DNA of 10,000 bases from Chloroflexota bacterium (GTDB taxonomy: Bacteria; Chloroflexota; Anaerolineae; Anaerolineales; Villigracilaceae). The notes beneath the pieces were generated by a model. It was not told the origin of the DNA. It did no database searches and saw only the letters and a list, made by a program, of their open reading frames with translations. The stretch covers positions 1 to 10,000 of the forward strand of contig JAIWOB010000114.1 in NCBI GenBank assembly GCA_020217065.1, read 5' to 3'. Position 1 is the first letter of the stretch. Every line of letters starts with the position of its first letter. A program made the translations under genes and the position numbers. Positions 1-5,594 of this stretch are shown one piece after another.

Positions 1-1306
1 CCTCTGCCTGGGGAGGGTCGAGCGTGACGACGTTTGCCCATCCCTTTGCCAGCCACAAGCGCGGGCGGCTTGCCGTCATTTCAGGCGGCAGGGAGCCAAG
101 CCACTCCAACACAGCAGAATGTTCGCCGCGTTGAATCATGTCAATATAGTGGGTTTCCAGCAGGGCGGCAGTCCGCTCGTGGTCGGCGGCGTGGACTGCG
201 TAGTGGATGGCTTCGTCGAGCAGGCGGTTTTCCTCAAACCATAAGCTGGCTTCGCGATATAGTTTTGACGCCTGCTCTGGCGGAACGCTTTGCGCGCGGC
301 GGAGGAACTCGGTGAAGAGCGCATGATAGCGGAACCAGGTCCCAGTGGAGTCGAGAGGAACGAGGAAGAGGTTGGCGCGTTCAAGGTAGGCGAGAATGTC
401 TACTCTCTCCGGACCTCCCCCATTTTCCGCTCGTTGGAAAATGGGGGAAGAGAACAAGCGGTCGCAAAGCGGAACGCAAAATCTGTCGAACAACGCCGAA
501 ACTTTGAGGAATTCCTGCACTTCAGGGGTTTCGCGGCGCAGGACTTCTTCGGCGAGATAATCGAAGATGTGAGCCTGCCCGGCTGGGATGTTCCAATCGA
601 AGGGCTGGCGGACGAGGGTCAACCCCGCGAGTTGAAGTCCCACCGCCCAGCCTTCGATGGATTGGTTGAGGTGTGAGATTTGTTCGGGCGGAAGCGGCGC
701 TCCCATCTGCTCCAGAAAGTCGCGGACTTCAGATTCGTTGAAACGCAAGTCCGCCGCGTTGATTTCCACCATTTGGTCGCGGGCGCGCAAACGGGCAAGC
801 GAAAGTTCGGGCGTCGTGCGCGTGGCAATTGCCAGATGCGCTTGAACGGGGAGATAGTCCAGCAGGGATTGAAGGATTGCGTTGACTTCGCTTCCATCGA
901 GGACGTGGTAATCATCGAGAACAATGGCGAAGTCTTCCTTGATTTCGCTCAAATCGTTGAGCAGGGAAAAGAGAACCGCGTCCTCCGTCATCGCCTGTCC
1001 GCTGGTGAGCATGACTTGGGCGGTCTGTCCCACCTGCGGGGAGACTTGTTGAAGGGCGTGAATGAAATAGGAAAGGAAGCGCTCGGCTGTCCGCTCGCTG
1101 CGTTCAAGAGAGAGCCAGGCGACGGGCATGGATGCGCTTCGCGCCCACTCTGCGATAAGGGTGGTTTTGCCAAATCCTGCGGGCGCGAGAATCAACGTGA
1201 GGGCGCGTTTCATCCCCTCTTCGATGCGTTCCGCCAGGCGCGGGCGTTTCACTCGATTCTGTCTCGCGGGCGGGATGGAGGTTTTGGTTTTCAAGAGCGG
1301 AAGCAT
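1..1306 (-). CDS. MalT-like LuxR-family transcriptional regulator (STAND ATPase), N-terminal part, cut by window edge
   Basis: This is an uninterrupted minus-strand reading frame from an ATG at 1306 to the window edge, 435 residues with no stop. It opens with the family's typical 'LLKTKTSIPP' start. A Walker A motif (APAGFGKTT, residues 41-49) and a Walker B-like stretch (IVLDDYHVLD, 128-137) mark the NTPase. Further hallmarks are EGWAVGLQLAG (218-228), a winged-helix-like segment from about 248 and FRYHALFTEFLRR (325-337). Helical-repeat (TPR-like) sequence begins near residue 345. Family members continue with TPR repeats and a C-terminal LuxR helix-turn-helix, which would lie outside this window. 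They act as ATP-dependent, ligand-responsive transcription activators in the cytoplasm. The ligand cannot be told. Residues 287-297 are an apparent insertion coded by a perfect palindrome. A TATAAT box lies 6 nt before the ATG and there is no ribosome binding site, so the mRNA may be leaderless. Confidence 0.9.
   Translation of the reverse strand, partial: MLPLLKTKTSIPPARQNRVKRPRLAERIEEGMKRALTLILAPAGFGKTTLIAEWARSASMPVAWLSLERSERTAERFLSYFIHALQQVSPQVGQTAQVMLTSGQAMTEDAVLFSLLNDLSEIKEDFAIVLDDYHVLDGSEVNAILQSLLDYLPVQAHLAIATRTTPELSLARLRARDQMVEINAADLRFNESEVRDFLEQMGAPLPPEQISHLNQSIEGWAVGLQLAGLTLVRQPFDWNIPAGQAHIFDYLAEEVLRRETPEVQEFLKVSALFDRFCVPLCDRLFSSPIFQRAENGGGPERVDILAYLERANLFLVPLDSTGTWFRYHALFTEFLRRAQSVPPEQASKLYREASLWFEENRLLDEAIHYAVHAADHERTAALLETHYIDMIQRGEHSAVLEWLGSLPPEMTASRPRLWLAKGWANVVTLDPPQAE
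416..448. repeat. 33-nt perfect inverted repeat inside the STAND regulator gene
   Basis: The arms TCCCCCATTTTCC (416-428) and GGAAAATGGGGGA (436-448) are perfectly complementary over 13 bp, with a 7-nt loop GCTCGTT. The unit is exactly 33 nt and coincides with codons 287-297 of the minus-strand regulator, reading SPIFQRAENGG. It falls in the variable linker between the conserved 'DRFCVPLCD' and 'ILAYLERANLF' segments, where family members as I know them usually have a shorter connector. It resembles a small palindromic element inserted in frame. No second copy was seen by eye in this window, so the mobile interpretation is inference. Confidence 0.75.
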
Positions 1307-1312
1307 AGGGCT

Positions 1313-1318
1313 ATTATA
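1313..1318 (-). promoter_or_regulatory. -10 box of the STAND regulator gene, probably leaderless
   Basis: The minus strand reads TATAAT, a perfect -10 consensus, followed by AGCCCT and then the ATG at 1306. A transcript starting the usual 6-7 nt after the box would begin at the start codon. No Shine-Dalgarno sequence is present. A -35 element is poor: TTGGGC with a 15-bp spacer is the best candidate. Confidence 0.55.
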
Positions 1319-1360
1319 CTGCTCGCTTAAAACGCCCAACTTTTGGCGTTTGAGATTGGG

Positions 1361-1471
1361 ATGGCGTTGCCTATGGCAACTCCCTCGCTGGATTTTAGAG
1401 AACGACTTGCGGAAGCCGTTGCCGCCCTGACGAAGCGGCTGTTTTACAACGCCAAAAAGCCAAAGCGTTAA
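1361..1471 (+). CDS. Possible small protein of 36 residues, unknown function
   Basis: I do not recognise this ORF. It begins ATG-GCG-TTG and ends in TAA at 1469-1471, in the gap between the STAND regulator and tRNA-Asp. The product is basic and ends in YNAKKPKR. The middle (about residues 11-28, DFRERLAEAVAALTKRLF) could form an amphipathic helix. A TTG at 1343 in the same frame would extend it to 42 residues. Only a weak GAG-containing site precedes the ATG. A TATACT -10-like hexamer at 1315-1320 and a small hairpin (AAACGCC 1330-1336, GGCGTTT 1345-1351) lie upstream. The strong hairpin at 1477-1507 starts just after its stop, as a terminator would. An ORF this short can arise by chance, so the call is tentative. 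Confidence 0.25.
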   Translation: MALPMATPSLDFRERLAEAVAALTKRLFYNAKKPKR

Positions 1472-1476
1472 ACACA

Positions 1477-1507
1477 GAAACCTCTGGAAATTCACTCCAG
1501 AGGTTTC
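1477..1507. terminator. Strong stem-loop, likely terminator of tRNA-Asp (possibly bidirectional)
   Basis: GAAACCTCTGGA (1477-1488) and TCCAGAGGTTTC (1496-1507) form a perfect 12-bp stem with a 7-nt loop. It lies about 25 nt past the 3' end of the minus-strand tRNA. On that strand the stem ends in GGTTTC and is followed by TGTGTTT, a moderately T-rich tail. On the plus strand it follows the small ORF's stop by 5 nt but lacks a T run (TTTCCGC), so termination in that direction would be weaker. Confidence 0.65.
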
Positions 1508-1531
1508 CGCATGTCTTGATTTACTTCACTG

Positions 1532-1605
1532 CGGTCCCGACGGGATTCGAACCCGCGATCTCGGCCTTGACAGGGCCGCATGTTAGGCCGCTACACCACG
1601 GGACC
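1532..1605 (-). tRNA. tRNA-Asp (anticodon GTC)
   Basis: The minus strand folds into a standard cloverleaf of 74 nt. The acceptor stem is GGTCCCG/CGGGACC and the D-stem is GTGT/ACAT with a 9-nt loop. The anticodon stem is CGGCC/GGCCG with loop CTGTCAA, giving anticodon GTC. The variable loop is AGATC, and the T-arm is GCGGG-TTCGAAT-CCCGT. The discriminator base is G, as expected for Asp. The bases after it are CAG, so the 3' CCA is not encoded and must be added by CCA-adding enzyme. It has its own promoter upstream and a hairpin terminator downstream. Confidence 0.97.
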
Positions 1606-1623
1606 AATTTTTAAGCGCGCGCT

Positions 1624-1652
1624 AGTTTACCACGAGGGTATATTCATGTCAA
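1624..1652 (-). promoter_or_regulatory. Sigma70-type promoter of tRNA-Asp
   Basis: The minus strand carries TTGACA (1647-1652, perfect -35), a 17-bp spacer, and TAAACT (1624-1629, four of six matches to the -10). The box ends 18 nt before the tRNA 5' end, leaving a short GC-rich leader (AGCGCGCGC) to be trimmed by RNase P. The -35 hexamer overlaps the TGA stop codon of the upstream L,D-transpeptidase gene. Confidence 0.7.
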
Positions 1653-2773
1653 TATGCCCCGCCGGTGTAGAGCGCGGGGTCGGTGGGAGTCTGACCTGTG
1701 CGGTCGTGGATATAAACCCAATCCCCTTCCACCGCCCAGTTAAACAACCAGTGCGCGTCTCCAATGGACAGGTTGACGCAGCCGTGAGATTGAGGAAAAC
1801 CGAACCTTGTGCGCCAGTATGCGCCATGCAGCGCCCGCGCGCCGTCGTAATACATGGTCCAAGGAACGTTGTCTAAATAATAGAAATCGGCGGGGTCGTT
1901 GTTGCGCATGGTCTCCGATTCTTTCTTCTGATAGATTTGAAAAAGCCCCGGTCTCGTCCAGAACGGTTCTGCCCCGCTGGCAATGACCGTTGCAAAGACG
2001 AGGCGGTTGTTCTCATATACGGCAAGAGTCTGCTCGGCGAGGTCCACATCAATCCAGCGGTTTGAAGCGACGCCTTGCGGCGGATTGGGATTGACGATAA
2101 CGCGAGCCACTTTCCGTCCTTCCAGCCATTGACCGGGGGCGATTAAATACCATTCGGCGTTATCCGCAACCTGGACATCGTAAACGGTCACCGTCTCGAA
2201 AAGTCCCACCTGCCGCCCGGTTTTAGCGGAGTTATAACCGGGGGCGCTCAAGGCTGGAATTTGTTCAAACGCCCATCCGAAGGAAGTCGCCGGGTTGGCG
2301 TGGAAAACCAGTCCTTGAAATTTTGGCAGTTCTCCAACGCGCGCGCCCTTGCCGGGAATCCAGCCTCCATTTTGCATCAGGTAATAGACGCCCCCTTCCT
2401 CCGCGCGTTCAATGTAGGAAATATAAACGAAGCCCGGCGGAAACTGCTGGGGGCTTGGACCTTTCTGCCCCGGCGCGCTATAGATTGGCACATAGTCGTT
2501 TTCCAGACGGAAATATTTGTAAGGCAGCAAATTCAGGCTGGGGTCCGGTTTGGAAGCGGGCAAAGGACGCGGCGGAATGGTCATACCGCGGCGGGCAAGC
2601 TCCGTGAGATAGGCGGAAGGACCCAGCGGCGCGCAGTCATCCGGAACAGAGAGATAAGCTCCGGGTTCGCAGACCACTCCCCCGCTCTCCGGCTCCAAAT
2701 CTTGAGCCAGAGCGGCGCGCGGCGCCGGCGCAAAAACCAAAATAAACAGCCATAAAATTCTTATCTTTTTCAT
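1649..2773 (-). CDS. Secreted L,D-transpeptidase (YkuD domain) with SH3-like modules
   Basis: This 374-residue protein starts at the ATG of MKKIRILWLF. A basic, then hydrophobic, signal peptide ends near ALAQ (residue 24), so it acts outside the cytoplasmic membrane. Residues about 83-155 and 160-229 look like two SH3-like modules (each with a GW- or QW-containing end). The YkuD catalytic domain spans about 239-357, with His316 in ALHGAYW and the active-site motif SHGCVN (329-334), Cys332 being the nucleophile. The family makes 3-3 peptidoglycan cross-links or attaches partners to stem peptides, and is usually insensitive to most penicillins. A 25-residue upstream extension to 2848 is open but would put the signal peptide inside the protein, and it runs through the promoter, so I reject it. 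It appears monocistronic, divergent from the roadblock operon. Confidence 0.93.
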   Translation of the reverse strand: MKKIRILWLFILVFAPAPRAALAQDLEPESGGVVCEPGAYLSVPDDCAPLGPSAYLTELARRGMTIPPRPLPASKPDPSLNLLPYKYFRLENDYVPIYSAPGQKGPSPQQFPPGFVYISYIERAEEGGVYYLMQNGGWIPGKGARVGELPKFQGLVFHANPATSFGWAFEQIPALSAPGYNSAKTGRQVGLFETVTVYDVQVADNAEWYLIAPGQWLEGRKVARVIVNPNPPQGVASNRWIDVDLAEQTLAVYENNRLVFATVIASGAEPFWTRPGLFQIYQKKESETMRNNDPADFYYLDNVPWTMYYDGARALHGAYWRTRFGFPQSHGCVNLSIGDAHWLFNWAVEGDWVYIHDRTGQTPTDPALYTGGAY

Positions 2774-2780
2774 GTCCGAA

Positions 2781-2786
2781 ATTATA
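2781..2786 (-). promoter_or_regulatory. -10 box of the L,D-transpeptidase gene, probably leaderless
   Basis: TATAAT on the minus strand is followed by TTCGGAC and then the ATG at 2773, so transcription would begin at or within one base of the start codon. No Shine-Dalgarno sequence precedes the ATG. A clear -35 box is lacking. The position also argues for the MKK start rather than the upstream in-frame ATG at 2848. Confidence 0.55.
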
Positions 2787-2829
2787 GCATGTGGCAGTTT
2801 GCTGTTTTGTAAGATATAATAGGCTGAAC

Positions 2830-2858
2830 TTGACACAATGAAAGCCATGTTCTAAAAT
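2830..2858 (+). promoter_or_regulatory. Sigma70-type promoter of the roadblock-V4R-receiver-glycosyltransferase operon
   Basis: TTGACA (2830-2835, perfect -35), a 17-bp spacer and TAAAAT (2853-2858, five of six) form the best promoter in the window. Transcription should start near 2865, giving a 5' leader of about 60 nt. The leader holds a weak hairpin, CGCCC (2881-2885) with GGGCG (2894-2898), ahead of the ribosome binding site. The promoter faces away from the L,D-transpeptidase promoter about 45 bp upstream. Confidence 0.75.
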
Positions 2859-2911
2859 AGTCGCGTTATGTCGAAATTGCCGCCCGTATTTTTGGGCGCG
2901 AACTTCCCCGC

Positions 2912-2918
2912 AGGAGGG
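2912..2918 (+). promoter_or_regulatory. Strong ribosome binding site that fixes a TTG start
   Basis: AGGAGGG lies 5-6 nt ahead of the TTG at 2924. It matches the anti-Shine-Dalgarno sequence well and decides the start of the roadblock gene, whose reading frame has no ATG near the beginning. It contrasts with the minus-strand genes that lack any such site. Confidence 0.8.
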
Positions 2919-2923
2919 CTGGT

Positions 2924-3295
2924 TTGTCGAAAAATCGTTCGCAACAAATGGTGGATCGTCTTCGAGAGTTACAGGCGTCCTCGCCTGATATTGAGGCGTC
3001 GGCGGTAGTCAGTGTGGACGGGCTCAGCATCGCGTCGGCGCTTCCGCAGGGAGTGGAAGAAGACCGCGTTTCAGCCATGTCCGCCGCCATGCTTTCTCTG
3101 GGCGAGAGAATTGCAAGCGAGTTGGGGCGGGGCTCCCTTGAGCAGGTTTACATCAAAGGCTTGAAGGGGTATGTGGTTTTGATGTCGGTCGGCGAGGATG
3201 CAGTTCTGACCGCCTTGGCGCGCGAACAGGCAAAATTGGGTTTGATTTTTCTCGATATGCGCCGCGCCGCCGAAGACTTGGCGAAGTTGATTTAA
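2924..3295 (+). CDS. Roadblock/LC7-domain protein (MglB-like)
   Basis: The 123-residue protein consists of a single roadblock/LC7 domain. Its helix (MVDRLRELQASSPDIEA), the paired strands around AVVSVDGLSIASALP (residues 27-41), the long helix near 47-67 (DRVSAMSAAMLSLGERIASEL) and the strand segment GYVVLMSVGEDAVLTALA (82-99) give the classic pattern. Members dimerise, and many regulate small Ras-like GTPases, as MglB does for MglA. Others serve as scaffolds. No GTPase gene is in this window, so the partner is unknown. It starts at TTG with a strong ribosome binding site and is the first gene of the operon, 11 nt ahead of the V4R gene. Confidence 0.85.
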   Translation: MSKNRSQQMVDRLRELQASSPDIEASAVVSVDGLSIASALPQGVEEDRVSAMSAAMLSLGERIASELGRGSLEQVYIKGLKGYVVLMSVGEDAVLTALAREQAKLGLIFLDMRRAAEDLAKLI

Positions 3296-3306
3296 GTGGA
3301 GTTGCT

Positions 3307-3945
3307 ATGATGAGCCCCCTTCAAAAAAGCGGTTTGTATTATCCAAACAAATTTGGTTTGATTGCCATTAAATCCCTTGAAGAAGTGATGGGAAAAAACG
3401 GATTGAACGCCATCCTGAATCTATCAGGATTGACCCATTACATCGAAAGTTATCCTCCCGACAATTTGGACAAAGGGTTTGACTTTTCCGAACTGTCTGC
3501 GCTTGGCTCCGCCCTTGAAGAAATGTACGGTCCGCGTGGCGGGCGCGGCCTTGCCCTGCGGGCGGGGCGCGCCACATTCTCCGACGCTTTGAAGAATTTT
3601 GGCGCCCTGGCTGGCGCGGCGGACCTTGCTTTTGTCGTCTTGCCGCTTCAGTCGAAATTAAGGATTGGTTTACCCGCCTTTGCAAAGATATTCACCCAAT
3701 TGAGCGACCAGCATACGACTGTGGAAGAAAAAGACACAGAATGGGTCTGGACGATTCATCGCTGCCCATGTTGTTGGGGGCGCTCCGGGGCGGACAAGCC
3801 GGTTTGTTTTTTCGCCACTGGATTGCTTCAAGAGAGCCTAAAATGGGTGTCCGGCGGCAACGAATTCCGCGTTAATGAATCCAAATGCGTTGCGGTCGGC
3901 GACGAAGTTTGCGAATTCATCATTCAGAAAGAGCCAATTTCATAA
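3307..3945 (+). CDS. V4R-domain (4-vinyl reductase-like) putative ligand-sensing protein
   Basis: This 212-residue soluble protein has a V4R signature in its C-terminal half. The signature comprises HRCPCCWGR (151-159), VCFFATGLLQESLKW (166-180), a V-rich strand, then ESKCVAVGDEVCEFII (191-206). Cys153, 155, 156, 167, 194 and 202 could bind a metal or sit in a pocket. V4R domains are small-molecule-binding modules found in aromatic-compound sensors (XylR/DmpR N-termini) and tetrapyrrole enzymes, and are related to the Bet3 subunit of TRAPP. There is no catalytic or DNA-binding domain here, so it is probably a sensor acting through a partner, with the neighbouring roadblock protein the obvious candidate. 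GGAG at 3298-3301 serves ATG 3307, or the adjacent ATG 3310. The ligand is unknown. Confidence 0.78.
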   Translation: MMSPLQKSGLYYPNKFGLIAIKSLEEVMGKNGLNAILNLSGLTHYIESYPPDNLDKGFDFSELSALGSALEEMYGPRGGRGLALRAGRATFSDALKNFGALAGAADLAFVVLPLQSKLRIGLPAFAKIFTQLSDQHTTVEEKDTEWVWTIHRCPCCWGRSGADKPVCFFATGLLQESLKWVSGGNEFRVNESKCVAVGDEVCEFIIQKEPIS

Positions 3946-3965
3946 TTCTGTAGCGAAGGTCTGGC

Positions 3966-4820
3966 GTGGCAGACATCAAGTCCAAAATTCTCATTGTCGA
4001 AGACGACCTGGACGTGGCTGAAATGCTGAACGCCTACTTTCGCGTTCAAGGGTACGACGTCTTTACGGTCAATTGGGGAGAAGACGGCGTCCGCTCCTGC
4101 CAGACGATACACCCAGACCTGGTCATTCTCGATATTCGTCTTCCCGATATTGACGGCTATGAGGTCGCCCGCCGCCTGCGCGCCGACCGCCGCACTGCCG
4201 ACATCCCCATCATCTTTCTAACCGAAAAGCGCGACCGTTCCGACCGGCTGCAAGGTCTTGAAATCGGCGCCGACGATTACATTACCAAACCCTTTGACGT
4301 GCAGGAACTCCGTTTGCGGGTGCGCAACGCGCTGAAGCGAATCAGCCAGGGGTCTCTGACCAACCCGGTGACCGGCTTGCCTGAAGGCGCTTTGGTGGAC
4401 GAAAAACTCAACGAAATCTACGACAAAGACGCCGTCGCCTTGTTGTTGGTCTCCATCGAAAACATGATTTCCTTCCGCGAAGCCTATGGGTTTGTCGCCT
4501 CGGACGACGTGCTGCGCGCCATCAGTCTGATGGTCATCAATACCATGCGGGAGACCAGCCGTCCGGAAGATTTTCTCGGTCATCTAAGCGGCACGGATTT
4601 TATCCTTGTCGTTCCGCCTTCCAATCTTGCGGCGCTGAGCGAAAAACTCCGCCTTCGCCTTGAGCAATCCATGGAATATTTTTATCCCATTAAAGACCGC
4701 GAACAAATGGCGAAAAGTTTGCGCCGCTTGAACGTGAAAATGGCTTCGCTGGCTTCGTTAAAGGGAAAATTTTCCGACGTCAATCAACTCAAAGCGGAGT
4801 TGCTGCGCGCCAGGAAATAA
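3966..4820 (+). CDS. Response regulator: receiver domain plus degenerate GGDEF-like domain
   Basis: The protein has 284 residues. The receiver domain (about 6-125) has all expected residues: acidic pair Asp13/Asp14, phosphoacceptor Asp56 in VILDIRLPDIDG, Thr86 and Lys108 in TKPF. The second half (about 133-284) follows a GGDEF-domain layout. NPVTGLP (133-139) resembles the 'LTGLPN' entry motif, but the active-site loop is SGTDF (208-212) in place of GGDEF, so diguanylate cyclase activity is unlikely. A degenerate domain of this sort may bind GTP or c-di-GMP, or act as a protein-interaction module. It starts at GTG with GAAGG 6 nt upstream, 20 nt after the V4R gene and 9 nt before the glycosyltransferase. 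The cognate kinase is not proven. The kinase at 5595-7355 is a candidate by proximity only. Confidence 0.88.
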   Translation: MADIKSKILIVEDDLDVAEMLNAYFRVQGYDVFTVNWGEDGVRSCQTIHPDLVILDIRLPDIDGYEVARRLRADRRTADIPIIFLTEKRDRSDRLQGLEIGADDYITKPFDVQELRLRVRNALKRISQGSLTNPVTGLPEGALVDEKLNEIYDKDAVALLLVSIENMISFREAYGFVASDDVLRAISLMVINTMRETSRPEDFLGHLSGTDFILVVPPSNLAALSEKLRLRLEQSMEYFYPIKDREQMAKSLRRLNVKMASLASLKGKFSDVNQLKAELLRARK

Positions 4821-4829
4821 AGGAGACTT

Positions 4830-5579
4830 TTGAGAGGCATTACCGTTGTCACCCCTACCTATAATGAAGCGGAGAACCTGCCGAAACTGGTCTCCGCTTT
4901 ATTTTCGCTTCCGCTCGACCTGCGGGTGCTGGTTGTGGACGATAACAGCCCCGACGGCACAGGGCGCGTTGCCGAAAAATTGGCTGAAGCCTATCCAGGG
5001 CGCGTCAGTGTGATTCACCGCCCCGGCAAACTTGGATTACGCTCGGCTTATTTGAACGGTTTTCAAAGAGCGTTGGAAACCGACGCCCAGGCGGTCGTTC
5101 AGATGGACGCGGATTTTTCGCATGACCCTGCCGCGCTGCCGTCCATGGTTAAAATGCTGGAGACGCACGACCTGACGCTTGGCTCCCGGTACGTTAAAGG
5201 CGGTTCGGTGGACGAGCGCTGGCCCCTCTGGCGCAAAGGACTTTCCGCCTTCGGCAACTATTACGCGCGCGCCATTTTGAACCTGCCCTTGCGCGACGTC
5301 ACCACCGGCTACCGCCTTTGGCGGCGCGAGACTTTACAACAGATGCCTCTGGAGCGCATCCGCTCCAACGGATATGTCTTTCTCGTCGAAATGGCGTACC
5401 TGGCGCACTGTCTTGGATTTCGCATTGGAGAAACCCCCATTTATTTCGCCGACCGCCGCTGGGGAAAATCGAAAATGTCGCTACGGATTCAGGCGGAGGC
5501 GGCGTTTCGCGTCTGGCAGGTATTGTGGAATTACCGCGACCTGAGAAAGCCCGGCAGCCCGGCGCGATTGCGGCGCTAA
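4830..5579 (+). CDS. GT2 glycosyltransferase, polyprenol-phosphate mannose synthase type (DPM1-like)
   Basis: The 249-residue enzyme is close in length to single-domain DPM1 proteins. Motifs in order are TPTYNEAENL (8-17), VVDDNSPDGTG (35-45), the metal-binding DADFSHDP (93-100), GSRYVKGG (118-125), DVTTGYRLWRR (156-166), SNGYVFLVEMAY (179-190) and RRWGKSKMS (209-217). These are diagnostic of the family that transfers mannose from GDP-mannose to a polyprenyl phosphate at the inner face of the membrane, supplying sugar for glycolipids or protein O-mannosylation. No transmembrane C-terminal domain is present, so membrane contact would be peripheral. The start is TTG, 4-5 nt after AGGAG, and the preceding gene's stop abuts this site, implying coupled translation. 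The exact sugar (mannose or glucose) and acceptor cannot be settled from sequence alone. It ends 15 nt before the convergent kinase gene. Confidence 0.9.
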   Translation: MRGITVVTPTYNEAENLPKLVSALFSLPLDLRVLVVDDNSPDGTGRVAEKLAEAYPGRVSVIHRPGKLGLRSAYLNGFQRALETDAQAVVQMDADFSHDPAALPSMVKMLETHDLTLGSRYVKGGSVDERWPLWRKGLSAFGNYYARAILNLPLRDVTTGYRLWRRETLQQMPLERIRSNGYVFLVEMAYLAHCLGFRIGETPIYFADRRWGKSKMSLRIQAEAAFRVWQVLWNYRDLRKPGSPARLRR

Positions 5580-5594
5580 TTCTCGTTTCGGATT

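Noticed and set aside
680..1330. Plus-strand ORF of 216 codons
   Set aside because: It is the antisense shadow of the STAND regulator, whose minus frame carries Walker A, LDDYH and other family motifs without interruption.
2261..2755. Plus-strand ORF of 164 codons
   Set aside because: It lies antisense to the L,D-transpeptidase, shows no recognisable motif, and its composition (many Arg, low motif content) is that of a shadow frame.
2774..2848. Upstream extension of the L,D-transpeptidase to an ATG at 2848
   Set aside because: The extension would bury the signal peptide and covers both the TATAAT box and part of the divergent promoter region. The MKK start at 2773 is far more likely.
2868..3008. 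Short plus-strand ORF starting ATG-TCG-AAA just after the operon promoter
   Set aside because: It has 46 codons and overlaps the roadblock gene out of frame. No ribosome binding site is seen, and its Arg-rich end is typical of a shadow frame. A leader peptide cannot be excluded but is not supported.
5580..5594. Terminator between the convergent glycosyltransferase and kinase genes
   Set aside because: Only 15 nt separate the stops, and no stem-loop with a T run was found there.
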